Assembly (NCBI GenBank): GCA_002418285.1
Contig: DIDT01000052.1
Span: 1 to 64,000 of the forward strand
From: Phycisphaerales bacterium UBA5793
GTDB taxonomy: Bacteria; Planctomycetota; Phycisphaerae; Phycisphaerales; UBA5793
Length of the DNA stretch: 64,000 nt
Direction of reading: 5' to 3'
The notes below the pieces were generated by a model. It had not been told where the DNA came from. It searched no databases and worked only from the letters and a program-made list of their open reading frames with translations. Below are positions 51,859 to 61,419 of this stretch, piece after piece; the first letter of the stretch is position 1, and each line of letters opens with the position of its first letter. The translations under genes and the position numbers were made by a program.

Positions 51859-54083
51859 CAGATTTCGAACCTCGCACTAAGGGATTGCCGCAGACGGCGG
51901 ATCCATTGGTGAATCAGCGGTTCGGGGGGGCGACTGAAGCGAATGCGAGCGCGAGTGCCAGGCAGGGCGCTGAGGGTCGTCGGATCATCAGGCAAGCCCG
52001 TGCCGCGCTCGACGAGCGGCGTCCTGGGCCGAAGCGTAACCAGCCACTGCGGAGTCAGTGTCTGCCGCCCCTGCGCATCGGTCGGATCGAGCGCGATGCC
52101 GCCCCCCTGCACATTCAAACCAAGCGATTGGAAGGGAAGGTTGCGATCGCCCACCTGTCCGGATCGCACCACATCGATATCGAAATCCACCACCTTTTCA
52201 GGATGGTCGTAGAGGCGTCCTTTCACATGGACGGCCGCTGATTCCTGGCTGTCTATCCCGTTGGGAAAGAGCCAGGCAAAGTCGCGATCGTCGATGTAGG
52301 CGCGGATGACCATCTCGTCAAGTGTGGCGAGCATGAGCAACGTATCGCCAGTCTCGAAATAGGAGCCAATGCGTGTTTCGAGTTCCGGAGCGATGATGTA
52401 TCCCGTAAATGGCGCTTCGACATACATCTCACCCATCGCATCTTCCATCGCCTTGAGTCGATCGACAGCATCGTGATACAGCGAATCGCCCACCTGCCCC
52501 TCGGCCGTGCTGTTGGCGTAGCCGGAATCTCGGCGAAGCCGTTCGAGTTCGACGCCGGCGATGGCGCGTTGGAGTTGCTGCTCCATCTCGGGGTTGGACA
52601 TGACAAAGAGCGGCTCCGCCTTACTCACCAGCTCGCCATTCGTGACAAATGAACGATCGAGGAATCCTTCATGCGGAGCGCGGTAGGTCTTGCGCTCGAG
52701 TGGTTCAACCACGCCGAGCGTCTGCACGCGAGCGGGCATCGGAACAAATCCCAGGAAAACCACCACGGTAATGACAAGGCCGAACGAGAGGCTCACGGCC
52801 CGAACGCGAACAACCTGGAGCGATGGTTCCGAAAGAACGTAACTGAGACCCTTAACGATTGGCGTGCCGAGCCACATCACACAACCGAACATGGCGAGCA
52901 GCAGGCCAAAGACGAAGTATTTCTGTGCCACAAAACCGACGATGGAGACCATGACGAGCAGACGATACGGAAATGCAAGCGTGGCGTGCGTGACCATAAT
53001 CGCACCCTCACGGCGATCGTGCAGCGGCGGACAGGGTTCGCCCTTGACGCCAAAGAGGTAGCGGCGCGTCAACCACTTGAGCAATTCATGCGAGCGCGTG
53101 GCGAGATTGGGAATCTCGGTGAGGTCGGCGAGGATGTAGTAGCCGTCGTAGCGCAGAAGTGGATTGATGTTGAACAGAAAGGTACCCACTGAGGCGACGA
53201 ACATGACGTTATAGGTCAGTGTGTGCACGAATCCGGCATCGGTGCGGGACCAGATAATCGCAGCGATTGATGCGACCGCGAGTTCGGACATCACTCCGGC
53301 GCTGCTCACGAGGATGCGATGCCACTTGTTGGCGAACGCCCAACTGGTGGTTGCGTCGCAGTAGGGTATGGGCAGGACGATCATGAACATGATGCCCATT
53401 TCGGTGACGCGTCCGCCATAGGCCTTGCAGGCAAAGCCGTGACCGAGTTCGTGGATGGCCTTGAGCACAAGGAACGAAGCCGAGAGCCAGACGAGATTGT
53501 CTACCGCGATGACGCCATTGAGCGAACCGGTCAACTCATCCCATCGCGGGATGATGGACCGCAATGCAAGCAGCAGCAGAATACCCAGGACGACAAACCC
53601 CAACCGGCCGAAGACCACCCGAGCCAGGTTGGCGAACTTGGCCAGAAACTTCTCGGGGTTGAAGAGCGGCACTGTCCAGAAGAGGTAGTTTCCGGTCAGC
53701 TCCTGATAGCGCTGCTCGCGGATCTGCTCGATGCGTTCACGCAGGCGCTGAATGTCGATTGGCAGGTCGTTTCGCAACAAGCCGTACAACTGGAGCTGCG
53801 CGAGCAGATCGAGGCAGTCGCGCTGCGTCGGGGCGTCATCACCAAGCTGGGCGTTACAGACGTCCCACGCTTCCTGAACAGTGCGCTGACCATCGAGCAG
53901 GCCAAGGAATCGATACGCCGCAGCATTGAATCGGTAAAACTTGGTGCTGGTCGGATCGCCGAGCACGAACCAGGTCTGATTGCGATAGGTGTGGCGGCGC
54001 ACCACGAGGTGGGCGCTGAGTCGCGGCCGAAATTCCGCAACGCGGTACCAGAGTTCGCTGAATGTCTTGCTGATTTCAGCCAT
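51858..54083 (-). CDS. PqqD-like/M50 metalloprotease/HlyD-type hybrid
   Basis: The 741-residue protein has three parts. Residues 1-110 look like a PqqD-type winged helix (FVLGDPTSTKFYRFNAAAYRF). Residues 150-450 are a site-2-protease membrane domain with HELGH (211-215) and NPLLRYDGYY (307-316) supplying the zinc ligands. Residues 460-741 resemble a HlyD barrel-sandwich/coiled-coil adaptor (VEPLERKTYRAPHEGFL...VEAPFTGYIIAP). Intact motifs suggest an active intramembrane protease, although relatives linked to PqqD-like domains may act in peptide export. It lies between the GAF-HlyD and SecA-like genes. Confidence 0.85.
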   Translation of the reverse strand: MAEISKTFSELWYRVAEFRPRLSAHLVVRRHTYRNQTWFVLGDPTSTKFYRFNAAAYRFLGLLDGQRTVQEAWDVCNAQLGDDAPTQRDCLDLLAQLQLYGLLRNDLPIDIQRLRERIEQIREQRYQELTGNYLFWTVPLFNPEKFLAKFANLARVVFGRLGFVVLGILLLLALRSIIPRWDELTGSLNGVIAVDNLVWLSASFLVLKAIHELGHGFACKAYGGRVTEMGIMFMIVLPIPYCDATTSWAFANKWHRILVSSAGVMSELAVASIAAIIWSRTDAGFVHTLTYNVMFVASVGTFLFNINPLLRYDGYYILADLTEIPNLATRSHELLKWLTRRYLFGVKGEPCPPLHDRREGAIMVTHATLAFPYRLLVMVSIVGFVAQKYFVFGLLLAMFGCVMWLGTPIVKGLSYVLSEPSLQVVRVRAVSLSFGLVITVVVFLGFVPMPARVQTLGVVEPLERKTYRAPHEGFLDRSFVTNGELVSKAEPLFVMSNPEMEQQLQRAIAGVELERLRRDSGYANSTAEGQVGDSLYHDAVDRLKAMEDAMGEMYVEAPFTGYIIAPELETRIGSYFETGDTLLMLATLDEMVIRAYIDDRDFAWLFPNGIDSQESAAVHVKGRLYDHPEKVVDFDIDVVRSGQVGDRNLPFQSLGLNVQGGGIALDPTDAQGRQTLTPQWLVTLRPRTPLVERGTGLPDDPTTLSALPGTRARIRFSRPPEPLIHQWIRRLRQSLSARFEI

Positions 54084-54161
54084 GGTTGTTCAAGCGTTTG
54101 AGGCGTTGCGCCACGTGCGACGGGCTTCACCCCGAGTGGCCGTGGCAGACTGCGTTTCGGA

Positions 54162-56045
54162 TCACCACCAGAATCTCAGTCGCAGTGCATCAGAGAGCGG
54201 GCGGGTGTAAATCGTAAAGAGGTTGGTTCGCTTGCCCCAGATCTTGGTCTGCCCCTCCATGCCGGGGCGCAGCCAGTCTGGACGATCGATCAACTCCACT
54301 TCAACGCGGTACACGTTCTTCTGGTCCACCACTTCCGATGCGGGTGTAATGCGGAGCACGCGGAACTGGATCTTGTCGGCGGGGCGTGCGGTGACGGCGA
54401 GCGTACCGGTCTGGCCGACAGCTACGCGGGAAATGCCGCTTTCCGGAATGAGGGCCACTGCCGTAATCGTGTCGAGTTGGGCGATCTCCATGATCGGTCG
54501 ATTTGGCTGAACTACCTGGCCGAGGCGATCCTCCAAGTCACCCTGCGTGACGGTTCCCGAGATCGGCGCGATGACGGTTGCCTGGTCGATCTGATACTGG
54601 TAGAGCGCGATGTCCGCCTCGGCGCTCTGGATGCGCGCCTCGAACTGGGCGGCTTCGGCCATCTTTCCACGATATCGGGCGTCGTCAGCCTGAGTGCGAA
54701 GACGCTGCCTTTCCCCAACGGCGGATTGTAGATGCAGCTTCGCCTCGCGCGTGTCAAGGTTGAACAGAGGTGTTACGCCAGCCTCTACCGGATCGCCGGG
54801 TTTGACGAACACTTCATCGAGGCGGCCGGCGAACGGCACCGAGACTTCGCGGCGCTCGTCCGCTTGGATGCGCCCGGTCCCGACGGCGCGATCGTGCACG
54901 GGAAAGACCAGCGAGATCGCCAGCACGAGCAGCGCGATAAGGGCAAACACCTTTGCGCCGGTCTTCTGCGGCCCAACAAGCGTTTCGGAGAGGTCGATGA
55001 CCCGATCGCGACTGACAGCCAGCACGCCGCGGTCTGCCATGCGACGAGTCCAGACCGTCGGCCCGATGTACTCGGCGATCAGCCGGAGCAGACGCAGCGT
55101 TGAGTCATTGAAGGGATCAGCCGCATCGCGCTCCATGACGACCACACCGATCAGGCCGTCTTCGATGCGCAGCGGGAAGCTGGCAATGGCGCACGGGCCA
55201 TATCGCTCGCTCAAAGAAGTATGGGCTCGGACAACGCGGCGCTCGGACGCATCGGCATCTGGCGGCTGAGGTGAGCGTATCTCAGTATCCTGATCCGCGC
55301 ACTCTTCCATCACGGCTTCAAGCGCCTCGGCCAACTCGCTGCGCTTGTCGAGATGTTCGCTGCCGCCGATGGCCACCACGCGTACGGCATGGCCGTGAAT
55401 GAGTCCGATAGACACGCGCGTGCAGCCGAACCGGCGCTGCAGCTCGTTGCAGAACATGGCTGCCATTTCGCCAGTGTCGTGCCCCTGATTGGATTTGTCG
55501 AGCAGATCCAGCGCTTCGCGCAACTGGATCTTGGACTCCGCTTCGACAAAGGCCTGTTGCCGCCAGAGGAATGCCTCGAAGGCGATGGTGCTCAACTCGA
55601 GGCGTTTGAGACCCTCTTCAAGATCGTGGTCGGATCGATCGGGAACGATGCACACCGATGCGCCATGTGGACGGCCGGCGAGCATGAGCGGCGCGGCAAG
55701 CACCCGATACTCCGGGGCGGCGCTGAGCAGACCGGTGTCAGCCGCAATGTGATCCAGAACGGGCTTATTCTCACGGGCCGCCCGGGTCGCCATCTCGGTC
55801 AGCCGACGGTAGTGGCGCGGCGTGATGGTGAAACGAGCATCGACCTCATGGCGAATCGTCGCCCCGGTCGGCTGCTCGCGCGTCGGGCGAAGCAGGATGA
55901 CCCCGGCCACCGCCTCGAGAAGTCCACATTGGCGCTTGATGAGATCGCTCAAGAACGCATCGACACCGTGGCCGGGGCGGAGCGGCCCCGACCCCTCCAC
56001 CTCAGTCGAGGTTGATGCGGAAATCGAAACGACCTGTTCGTCCAT
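54162..56045 (-). CDS. GAF-domain/HlyD-type hybrid membrane protein
   Basis: The 627-residue protein has two GAF-like regions in the cytosolic half (about residues 30-150 and 185-325; PLRIEDGLIGVVVME). One membrane helix follows at 366-383, and then a HlyD-type periplasmic adaptor: the barrel-sandwich VSVPFAGRLDEVFVKPGDPV, a coiled coil (GERQRLRTQADDARYRGK), and IAPISGTVTQGDLEDRLGQVV. It may link a cytosolic signal to the envelope machine. It is unusual to find GAF and HlyD fused. Confidence 0.82.
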   Translation of the reverse strand: MDEQVVSISASTSTEVEGSGPLRPGHGVDAFLSDLIKRQCGLLEAVAGVILLRPTREQPTGATIRHEVDARFTITPRHYRRLTEMATRAARENKPVLDHIAADTGLLSAAPEYRVLAAPLMLAGRPHGASVCIVPDRSDHDLEEGLKRLELSTIAFEAFLWRQQAFVEAESKIQLREALDLLDKSNQGHDTGEMAAMFCNELQRRFGCTRVSIGLIHGHAVRVVAIGGSEHLDKRSELAEALEAVMEECADQDTEIRSPQPPDADASERRVVRAHTSLSERYGPCAIASFPLRIEDGLIGVVVMERDAADPFNDSTLRLLRLIAEYIGPTVWTRRMADRGVLAVSRDRVIDLSETLVGPQKTGAKVFALIALLVLAISLVFPVHDRAVGTGRIQADERREVSVPFAGRLDEVFVKPGDPVEAGVTPLFNLDTREAKLHLQSAVGERQRLRTQADDARYRGKMAEAAQFEARIQSAEADIALYQYQIDQATVIAPISGTVTQGDLEDRLGQVVQPNRPIMEIAQLDTITAVALIPESGISRVAVGQTGTLAVTARPADKIQFRVLRITPASEVVDQKNVYRVEVELIDRPDWLRPGMEGQTKIWGKRTNLFTIYTRPLSDALRLRFWW

Positions 56046-56095
56046 ACCGGGACCCTTGTCTCACCACAGCACCGAAGGGCTGCGGATTTCAGTGC

Positions 56096-56443
56096 TCAAT
56101 TCGATTGTCCGGGCTGGGCCGCCTGGGTCTGCTTGATGTCGATTTCGCCAAACCGCTCTTCATGCTGTCGAACGATGTTGGCAAGGGTGAGGGCCAATCG
56201 TTTGGTGTTACGCCAATTGAGGATGACCTGATTGCGGACTTTGAAGACCATTTCGTTCTGACGGCCAGGCACCATGCGGTTGAGCCCGAAATCGATGATC
56301 ACCTCCTCGACCGTCCCATCCGAGCGGAAGGTGTTTGCGTAGGCCGAACTCATGTCGGACTCGTCAATGCGCAGTGTAACTTCGCGACGCTGGCCTTCGG
56401 GGCCGGCTTCGGGTGCGGTCGCTTGTGGATTCTGTTCAGCCAC
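56096..56443 (-). CDS. DUF3467 protein
   Basis: The protein has 115 residues from a GTG preceded by AAAGGA. The core (SSAYANTFRS...VIIDFGLN...VILNWRNTKRLALTLANIVRQHEERFGEI) is typical of DUF3467, a small soluble family of unknown role. The N- and C-termini are disordered. It lies between the HlyD gene and the GAF-HlyD gene and is probably part of the same transcript. Confidence 0.78.
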   Translation of the reverse strand: MAEQNPQATAPEAGPEGQRREVTLRIDESDMSSAYANTFRSDGTVEEVIIDFGLNRMVPGRQNEMVFKVRNQVILNWRNTKRLALTLANIVRQHEERFGEIDIKQTQAAQPGQSN

Positions 56444-56501
56444 TGGGATTCCTTTCAGTTCAAGGCAAATTTAGCAGTTGATGTGAAATGGTAGGTTTGA
56501 A

Positions 56502-57467
56502 TCAGGGGGTCAATCGGCGCAAGGCATCTTCGGCCTCCGGGAACTGCACGAGACCATGCAGGCCTGCGGGCAGCCGATCGGGGTTCTCAATCTCCACGCG
56601 GGCGACGATGGAACTCGAAGCCGCGTCCGCCACGGTCGAGACCCAGAGGACGCGCCCCTCGGAGGGGACGTTTGCCGGCACGTCGCGCCAGTGGATGATG
56701 GCGACACTGCCGGGCTCAACGAGCAAGCCCAGCCGCACGGGAACGGCCACATCCATCCACAGGGGATCGATGGCGACGATGTGCGCGACAGGCTGGAGAC
56801 CTTCAAGGGTCTCACCTTCTTGAACAGCGACTCGCGCCACGATGCCGTGAATCGGGCTGCGGAGAGTCATGTCGTTGAGAGAGGCGGCTTCGCGCTCAAG
56901 CATGATGCCCGCCTGAGCATGATCCCGTTTGGCCGCAGTGATGTCAATCATGCGCAGCGCGTACTCAGCCTGGGCTCGCTCGAGTTCGCGCGGAGCGGCC
57001 GAATCCAGCGCGGTCAGTTCCTTGACGTTTTCGAGGTCATAGAGAGCCAATTCGGCCTGCTTCTCGGCAGCAGCCACCGCAGAGTTGTCCTCAGCCGTAA
57101 GGCGCTGGGCTTCGACAGTCAGGCGCTGAACCTGATCGTCCAGTTGAGCGATCAGGTCACCGGGCGCCACGGTTTGGCTTTCGACAACCGGCAATCGCTC
57201 GATCGTGCCCGACTGCGTAAACGCCAGCGTAATGGTCTTGCTTGGATTGGAAATGGAGGGATAGCCCTCGGGCCGATACCCGTCAAAGAGCGGCGGGCTC
57301 GCACGACCCACACTCGAAGATTGCGAGAACGTGGCGGCGCCGAGGAAAGTCACGGCCATGACTGCAACGAGGCACACCAGTCCGGCAGTCCGTGGCGGAA
57401 TCCTGCGCAGCGTAGCCGGTCGCGTTTCGCAGGGCGCACTCTCATGGCGGCACATGATCGAATCCAT
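56502..57467 (-). CDS. HlyD-family periplasmic adaptor
   Basis: The protein has 321 residues from an ATG at 57467 with AAGGAG seven bases upstream. A single N-terminal helix (AGLVCLVAVMAVTFLGAATF) anchors it. The periplasmic part has a barrel-sandwich half (ESQTVAPGDLIAQLDD), a coiled coil (ELERAQAEYALRMIDITAAKRDHAQ), and the second half (LRSPIHGIVARVAVQEGETL). It is shorter than most efflux adaptors. No ABC or RND transporter is nearby. First gene of the five-gene run. Confidence 0.85.
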   Translation of the reverse strand: MDSIMCRHESAPCETRPATLRRIPPRTAGLVCLVAVMAVTFLGAATFSQSSSVGRASPPLFDGYRPEGYPSISNPSKTITLAFTQSGTIERLPVVESQTVAPGDLIAQLDDQVQRLTVEAQRLTAEDNSAVAAAEKQAELALYDLENVKELTALDSAAPRELERAQAEYALRMIDITAAKRDHAQAGIMLEREAASLNDMTLRSPIHGIVARVAVQEGETLEGLQPVAHIVAIDPLWMDVAVPVRLGLLVEPGSVAIIHWRDVPANVPSEGRVLWVSTVADAASSSIVARVEIENPDRLPAGLHGLVQFPEAEDALRRLTP

Positions 57468-57765
57468 CACGGAACTCCTTGAACACTCACGTCAGTTTGG
57501 CTGGGCCGACCGCATCCCTTGGCGGGGAAGTCTTCTTCTTCGATGCGGCCCCGGTCGTTTCGCCCCGCGTCCATCCACGTTTTGGGCGAAGGGCGATTCC
57601 ACCGGTTAGGGTCACCCGAGACAACGCCTGGCGGCGCGGCCTGTTCAGCGGGCGAATTGCTCCTATGAATATAGCCTACCTTGGGCTGAATTCGAATGGA
57701 ATTGACCTTCGGTTCCATAGAACATCCAAGCACCACCCGCATTATCGGAACACAGCGTGCCATCT

Positions 57766-58323
57766 ATGCCAGCGAACCCTGAGTCCCAATCCGCCATTTG
57801 CGGGCTGGTCTACCGAGTCGGCGACGATTTCAGCGCCGACGAAATTCTTGCCCCTGAGTATCTCTCCTTCGACCTGGATGACCCCGAGGAGAGACGGTGG
57901 CTCGGAGCCTATGCCATGGCTCATCTCACCGGCCAGCCCACGGGATTCGTCCCCGTGGGCGAATTTCGCTCACCCTACTCGATCGTGGTGGCTGGTCGCC
58001 AGTTTGGATGCGGCAGCGCTCGTCTCCACTCCCCGGTTGCGCTGGCTGAGGCCGGAGTTCGGTGCGTCGTAGCTGATTCATTCGCGCCAGGGTTCATGCG
58101 GGCGGCGGTTAACGCCGGCCTGCTTCACTGCATCACCTTTGCCACACCCGGTGAAGGTGCCGATATCGACTCCGGAACCCAGGTGGAGGTTGATCTCGAT
58201 CAGTTGATCCTCGGGGTCGGCGACAGACGACTCGCCCTGGCGCCGATCGGAATCACGCGGAAAATCGTCGAGGCAGGTGGGCTCGCGGCGTATCTCAAGG
58301 CAGACGAGCCGCCGATAGAATAA
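57766..58323 (+). CDS. aconitase-swivel protein resembling LeuD
   Basis: The protein has 185 residues from an ATG at 57766 (a GTG nine bases upstream is possible). Marks of the 3-isopropylmalate dehydratase small subunit are GDDFSADEIL, the FGCGSARLHSP loop (FGCGSSREHAP in canonical LeuD), VADSFAPGFMRAAVNAGL and QVEVDLDQL. The Glu-to-Leu change in that loop (RLHSP for REHAP) is notable. No large-subunit gene is adjacent. It could serve in leucine synthesis or in a related hydro-lyase with a distant partner. Confidence 0.78.
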   Translation: MPANPESQSAICGLVYRVGDDFSADEILAPEYLSFDLDDPEERRWLGAYAMAHLTGQPTGFVPVGEFRSPYSIVVAGRQFGCGSARLHSPVALAEAGVRCVVADSFAPGFMRAAVNAGLLHCITFATPGEGADIDSGTQVEVDLDQLILGVGDRRLALAPIGITRKIVEAGGLAAYLKADEPPIE

Positions 58324-58332
58324 GTTGCACCC

Positions 58333-58869
58333 ATGCAGAACGTCGAGTTCAAAGCCGAACTTCGTGATTTTGAGGTGGCACGATCCCAGTGCCGTGCTCT
58401 GGGTGCGCACTTTGTTCGCGAACTCGATCAGAAGGACACGTATTTCAAGCTTCCGGATGGACGGCTTAAGCGGCGCGAGGTGCCGGGAGAGCCGATCGAG
58501 TGGATCTTCTACCACCGCAGCGACCGCCCGACACCGAAAATGAGCCACTTCATGCTCTATTCCGATGAGCAGGCCAAGACACGATGGGGCGTGCTGCCGC
58601 TGCGCGAGTGGATGGTGGTCAACAAGACGCGCGAACTGTGGTTGGTCTCGAATGTGCGAATTCATCTTGATCGAGTTGAGGAACTCGGCGACTTCATCGA
58701 ATTTGAAGCGCAGGTGAGTCGAAAGAACCATGTCAAAGCGTGCCATGAGCAGATCGCAGCCCTGCGCGAGGCCTTTGCTCCGATTCTGGGTGAGGCAATT
58801 GCTGCCGGATATGTGAACCTGCTGGACCAGCTCAAGCATGAACCAGCTGACGAATCAGAGCGTAGTTAA
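58333..58869 (+). CDS. CYTH-domain protein
   Basis: The 178-residue protein begins MQNVEFKAELRD, giving the ExKxE motif of CYTH enzymes, and has matched basic and acidic strands (GRLKRREV, TRELWLVSNVRIHLDRVEELGDFIEFEAQV). It belongs to the class IV adenylate cyclase/thiamine-triphosphatase/inorganic-triphosphatase superfamily. Which triphosphate it uses is unknown. It starts nine bases after the LeuD-like gene and ends seven bases before the MBL gene, so the three form an operon. Confidence 0.8.
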   Translation: MQNVEFKAELRDFEVARSQCRALGAHFVRELDQKDTYFKLPDGRLKRREVPGEPIEWIFYHRSDRPTPKMSHFMLYSDEQAKTRWGVLPLREWMVVNKTRELWLVSNVRIHLDRVEELGDFIEFEAQVSRKNHVKACHEQIAALREAFAPILGEAIAAGYVNLLDQLKHEPADESERS

Positions 58870-58876
58870 GCGCTGA

Positions 58877-59881
58877 ATGATCGGGTGCCTGAAAAGCAAG
58901 TCCGAGGGCGCTGCGCCTAATTGGAAGGGTGAGATGAGTCGGCGAGCGGGCCAGAGTAATGCGAAGCGCGGAAAAGGGCGGCGCACGGTCAGCGCTGTCC
59001 GGTCGACCATGAAGCGCTACCCCAAAGAATTGTGGCGCTCGATGCGGCCGCAGGGGCGTGGGATCATCCCGGTGCCCGTCTGGTCGGTGCCAACGGAATT
59101 TGAGCATCAACCGCTGGCGGCCGCCTGGCTGGGGCACGCCACCGTGCTGCTTCGCATTGATGGCAAAACCATTTTGACCGACCCGGTGCTCTCGCATCGC
59201 ATCGGCCCGAGCATGGGGAAGATGAAAGTCGGCATTGCCCGACTGGTCGATCTGCCCGCGGAGCCCGAAGACCTACCGCCCATCGACATCATCGCGATTT
59301 CGCACGCGCATTTCGATCACCTTGACAAGCACACGCTCGCCCGGCTGGCCAATCCAAACACGACAATCGTCACGGCACGGCACACTCGGCGGCTTATCCC
59401 ACGTGGGTTTCGACGCATCATCGAACTCAATTGGGGACGAGAGATCATGGTGCAAGGATTGCGCTTCGGGGCGATCCGCCCGCGTCACTGGGGAGCTCGC
59501 TCAGCGTGGGACCAGCATCGAGGCTACAACAGTTACATCATCGAGTCCGGCTCCCATCGCGTGCTCTACGCGGGCGACACCGCGATGACACCGGCGTTCA
59601 GTCATCTGCGTGATGTTGACCTGGCAATCTTCGGCATCGGCGCTTACGACCCGTGGGAAGCGGCACACGCCACCCCCGAGCAGGTCTGGACGATGTTTAA
59701 CGACTGCGACGGTCGGCTGCTGCTGCCGGTACACCACTCGACGTTCAAACTCGGTGACGAACACCACGACGAACCACTCGAACGGCTCGTTGCGGCAGCC
59801 GGAGCCGTGGGACTGGAGCGGATTATTCGTTGCGCACCCGGGCAATCGTGGTGGCGAGATTTGTCAGCGATGATGTCATAG
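58877..59881 (+). CDS. metallo-beta-lactamase-fold hydrolase (UlaG/NAPE-PLD-like)
   Basis: The protein has 334 residues from ATG 58877; MSRRAGQ at 58934 is an alternative. The metal motif HAHFDH is in ISHAHFDHLD, with AAWLGHATVLLRIDG ahead of it, YAGDTAMTP and the late VHHSTF. This arrangement is typical of the NAPE-PLD/UlaG-like group that acts on lipids or phosphodiesters. The substrate is unknown. Convergent with the cardiolipin synthase gene across 21 bases. Confidence 0.85.
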   Translation: MIGCLKSKSEGAAPNWKGEMSRRAGQSNAKRGKGRRTVSAVRSTMKRYPKELWRSMRPQGRGIIPVPVWSVPTEFEHQPLAAAWLGHATVLLRIDGKTILTDPVLSHRIGPSMGKMKVGIARLVDLPAEPEDLPPIDIIAISHAHFDHLDKHTLARLANPNTTIVTARHTRRLIPRGFRRIIELNWGREIMVQGLRFGAIRPRHWGARSAWDQHRGYNSYIIESGSHRVLYAGDTAMTPAFSHLRDVDLAIFGIGAYDPWEAAHATPEQVWTMFNDCDGRLLLPVHHSTFKLGDEHHDEPLERLVAAAGAVGLERIIRCAPGQSWWRDLSAMMS

Positions 59882-59902
59882 GCGCACCGTGGTCCGAGCG
59901 CG

Positions 59903-61363
59903 TCAGAGAAGTGGGCTGACAAGTTGCGCGCAGTTGTCGCCAAAGCGCAGCAACAGGTTGCGCCCGGCCCATTCATCGCGCTGCAATCGGGTGGACTTGT
60001 TCAGATAGTCCTTCTGCATGAAGCGGACAAGGCTGGAGAAGTCGTCATCATAGATAAACAGGGTGATCTCGAAATTCAGCCAGAACGATCGCATGTCCAC
60101 GTTGGCCGACCCGATGAGCGCAAGCTTGCGGTCGGCGGTCATCGTCTTGGCGTGAAGCAGCCCGGCGCGGTAGTGGTAGATCTTGACGCCGGCTTCGAGC
60201 AGTTCGAGATAGTGAGCGCGAGCAGCGGCAGCCACAAGCGGAGCATCGAGACGCTCGGGCACGACGATCGTGACATCGACGCCGCGCATGGCGGCCATGC
60301 ACAGCGCGGCCTTTGTGGCTTCATCAGGTACGAAGTAGGGCGTCGTGATGACGAGTTCTTCACGGGCCGCATAGATCGTCGAGAGAAACGACTGATGGAC
60401 AGCATCAAGACGGCTGCCCGGCCCCGAGGGCACGACGTGCAGCACCGAGCCGCGATCCTGTGTGAGCACATCATCAGGAAAGAACGGATCCAATGAGTCA
60501 AACTCTTCTTCGCAATCCAGAAGCCAATCACGGAGGAACACAGTCTGAAGGGCGTGCGCGGCAGGCCCTTGGAGGCGTACCGTCGCATCGACCCAAGGGC
60601 CGATGCCGGTGCGAGGATTGAATTTGAACGTATCGTCCGTGATGTTTTGACTGCCTGCGTAGCCAATGTGACCGTCGATCACGGCCAGCTTACGGTGATT
60701 GCGGAGGTCGATGCGGGCAAAGAGCATTCGGACCGGGTTGACCGGTAAGGCTTCGATCACATGCACGCCGGCTCGGCGCATCTGTGACACGAGTTCACTG
60801 CGCAGGAACGCCTTGCTGCCGACCGCATCCACAATGACGCGACATTCGACGCCACGCTGGGCAGCGCGAATGGTCGCCCTGGCCACGTCGATCCCGCGAT
60901 TCGATTCCATCCAGATGTAATAGAGCAGGTGACAATGGTGCTGGGCGGAATCGATATCCTCGATCAGCCGATTGAGCATGACCGCGGACTCTGAAAGCAG
61001 CTCGAGCGAGTTACCGACGAGCGGCGGAAGACCCGAAACAGCAGTGCCCATGCGCGCCGCCTGCCGGTATGAATCCTCTTCCGGTTCCCAGTCGAGATGG
61101 TGGTGGCGCCAGATGGCGACGGTTTCGGCGTCGATCTCCGCGGAAAGCCTGTTGTAGCGAGCAATGCGTCGACGACCGAGGCGGTTTTCCCCGATCATCA
61201 GGTAAATCACGATGCCGGCAAAAGGCATGAAGAGCAGGATGAGCAACCACGCCAGAGTGACCGGCACAGCCGATCGACGCATGATAACCCGCAGCGCCAG
61301 ACCGATGCGGATGATCCAGTCCGACGCGAGAGCGATGATGGTAATCCAACTCAGGGAGGCCAT
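59903..61363 (-). CDS. cardiolipin synthase-like phospholipase D protein
   Basis: The 486-residue protein has two N-terminal membrane helices (LASDWIIRIGLALRVI and VTLAWLLILLFMPFAGIVIYLM). Two PLD motifs follow: HRKLAVIDGHIGYAGSQN and HAKTMTADRKLALIGSAN. This is the bacterial ClsA/Cls layout. It makes cardiolipin from two phosphatidylglycerol molecules at the membrane. The length is normal for Cls. Confidence 0.92.
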   Translation of the reverse strand: MASLSWITIIALASDWIIRIGLALRVIMRRSAVPVTLAWLLILLFMPFAGIVIYLMIGENRLGRRRIARYNRLSAEIDAETVAIWRHHHLDWEPEEDSYRQAARMGTAVSGLPPLVGNSLELLSESAVMLNRLIEDIDSAQHHCHLLYYIWMESNRGIDVARATIRAAQRGVECRVIVDAVGSKAFLRSELVSQMRRAGVHVIEALPVNPVRMLFARIDLRNHRKLAVIDGHIGYAGSQNITDDTFKFNPRTGIGPWVDATVRLQGPAAHALQTVFLRDWLLDCEEEFDSLDPFFPDDVLTQDRGSVLHVVPSGPGSRLDAVHQSFLSTIYAAREELVITTPYFVPDEATKAALCMAAMRGVDVTIVVPERLDAPLVAAAARAHYLELLEAGVKIYHYRAGLLHAKTMTADRKLALIGSANVDMRSFWLNFEITLFIYDDDFSSLVRFMQKDYLNKSTRLQRDEWAGRNLLLRFGDNCAQLVSPLL

Positions 61364-61419
61364 CGGATGAGTCTAGCCACTCCGACTCCCGATCCATCCA
61401 AGGGGTAGGCGGCCCACAA

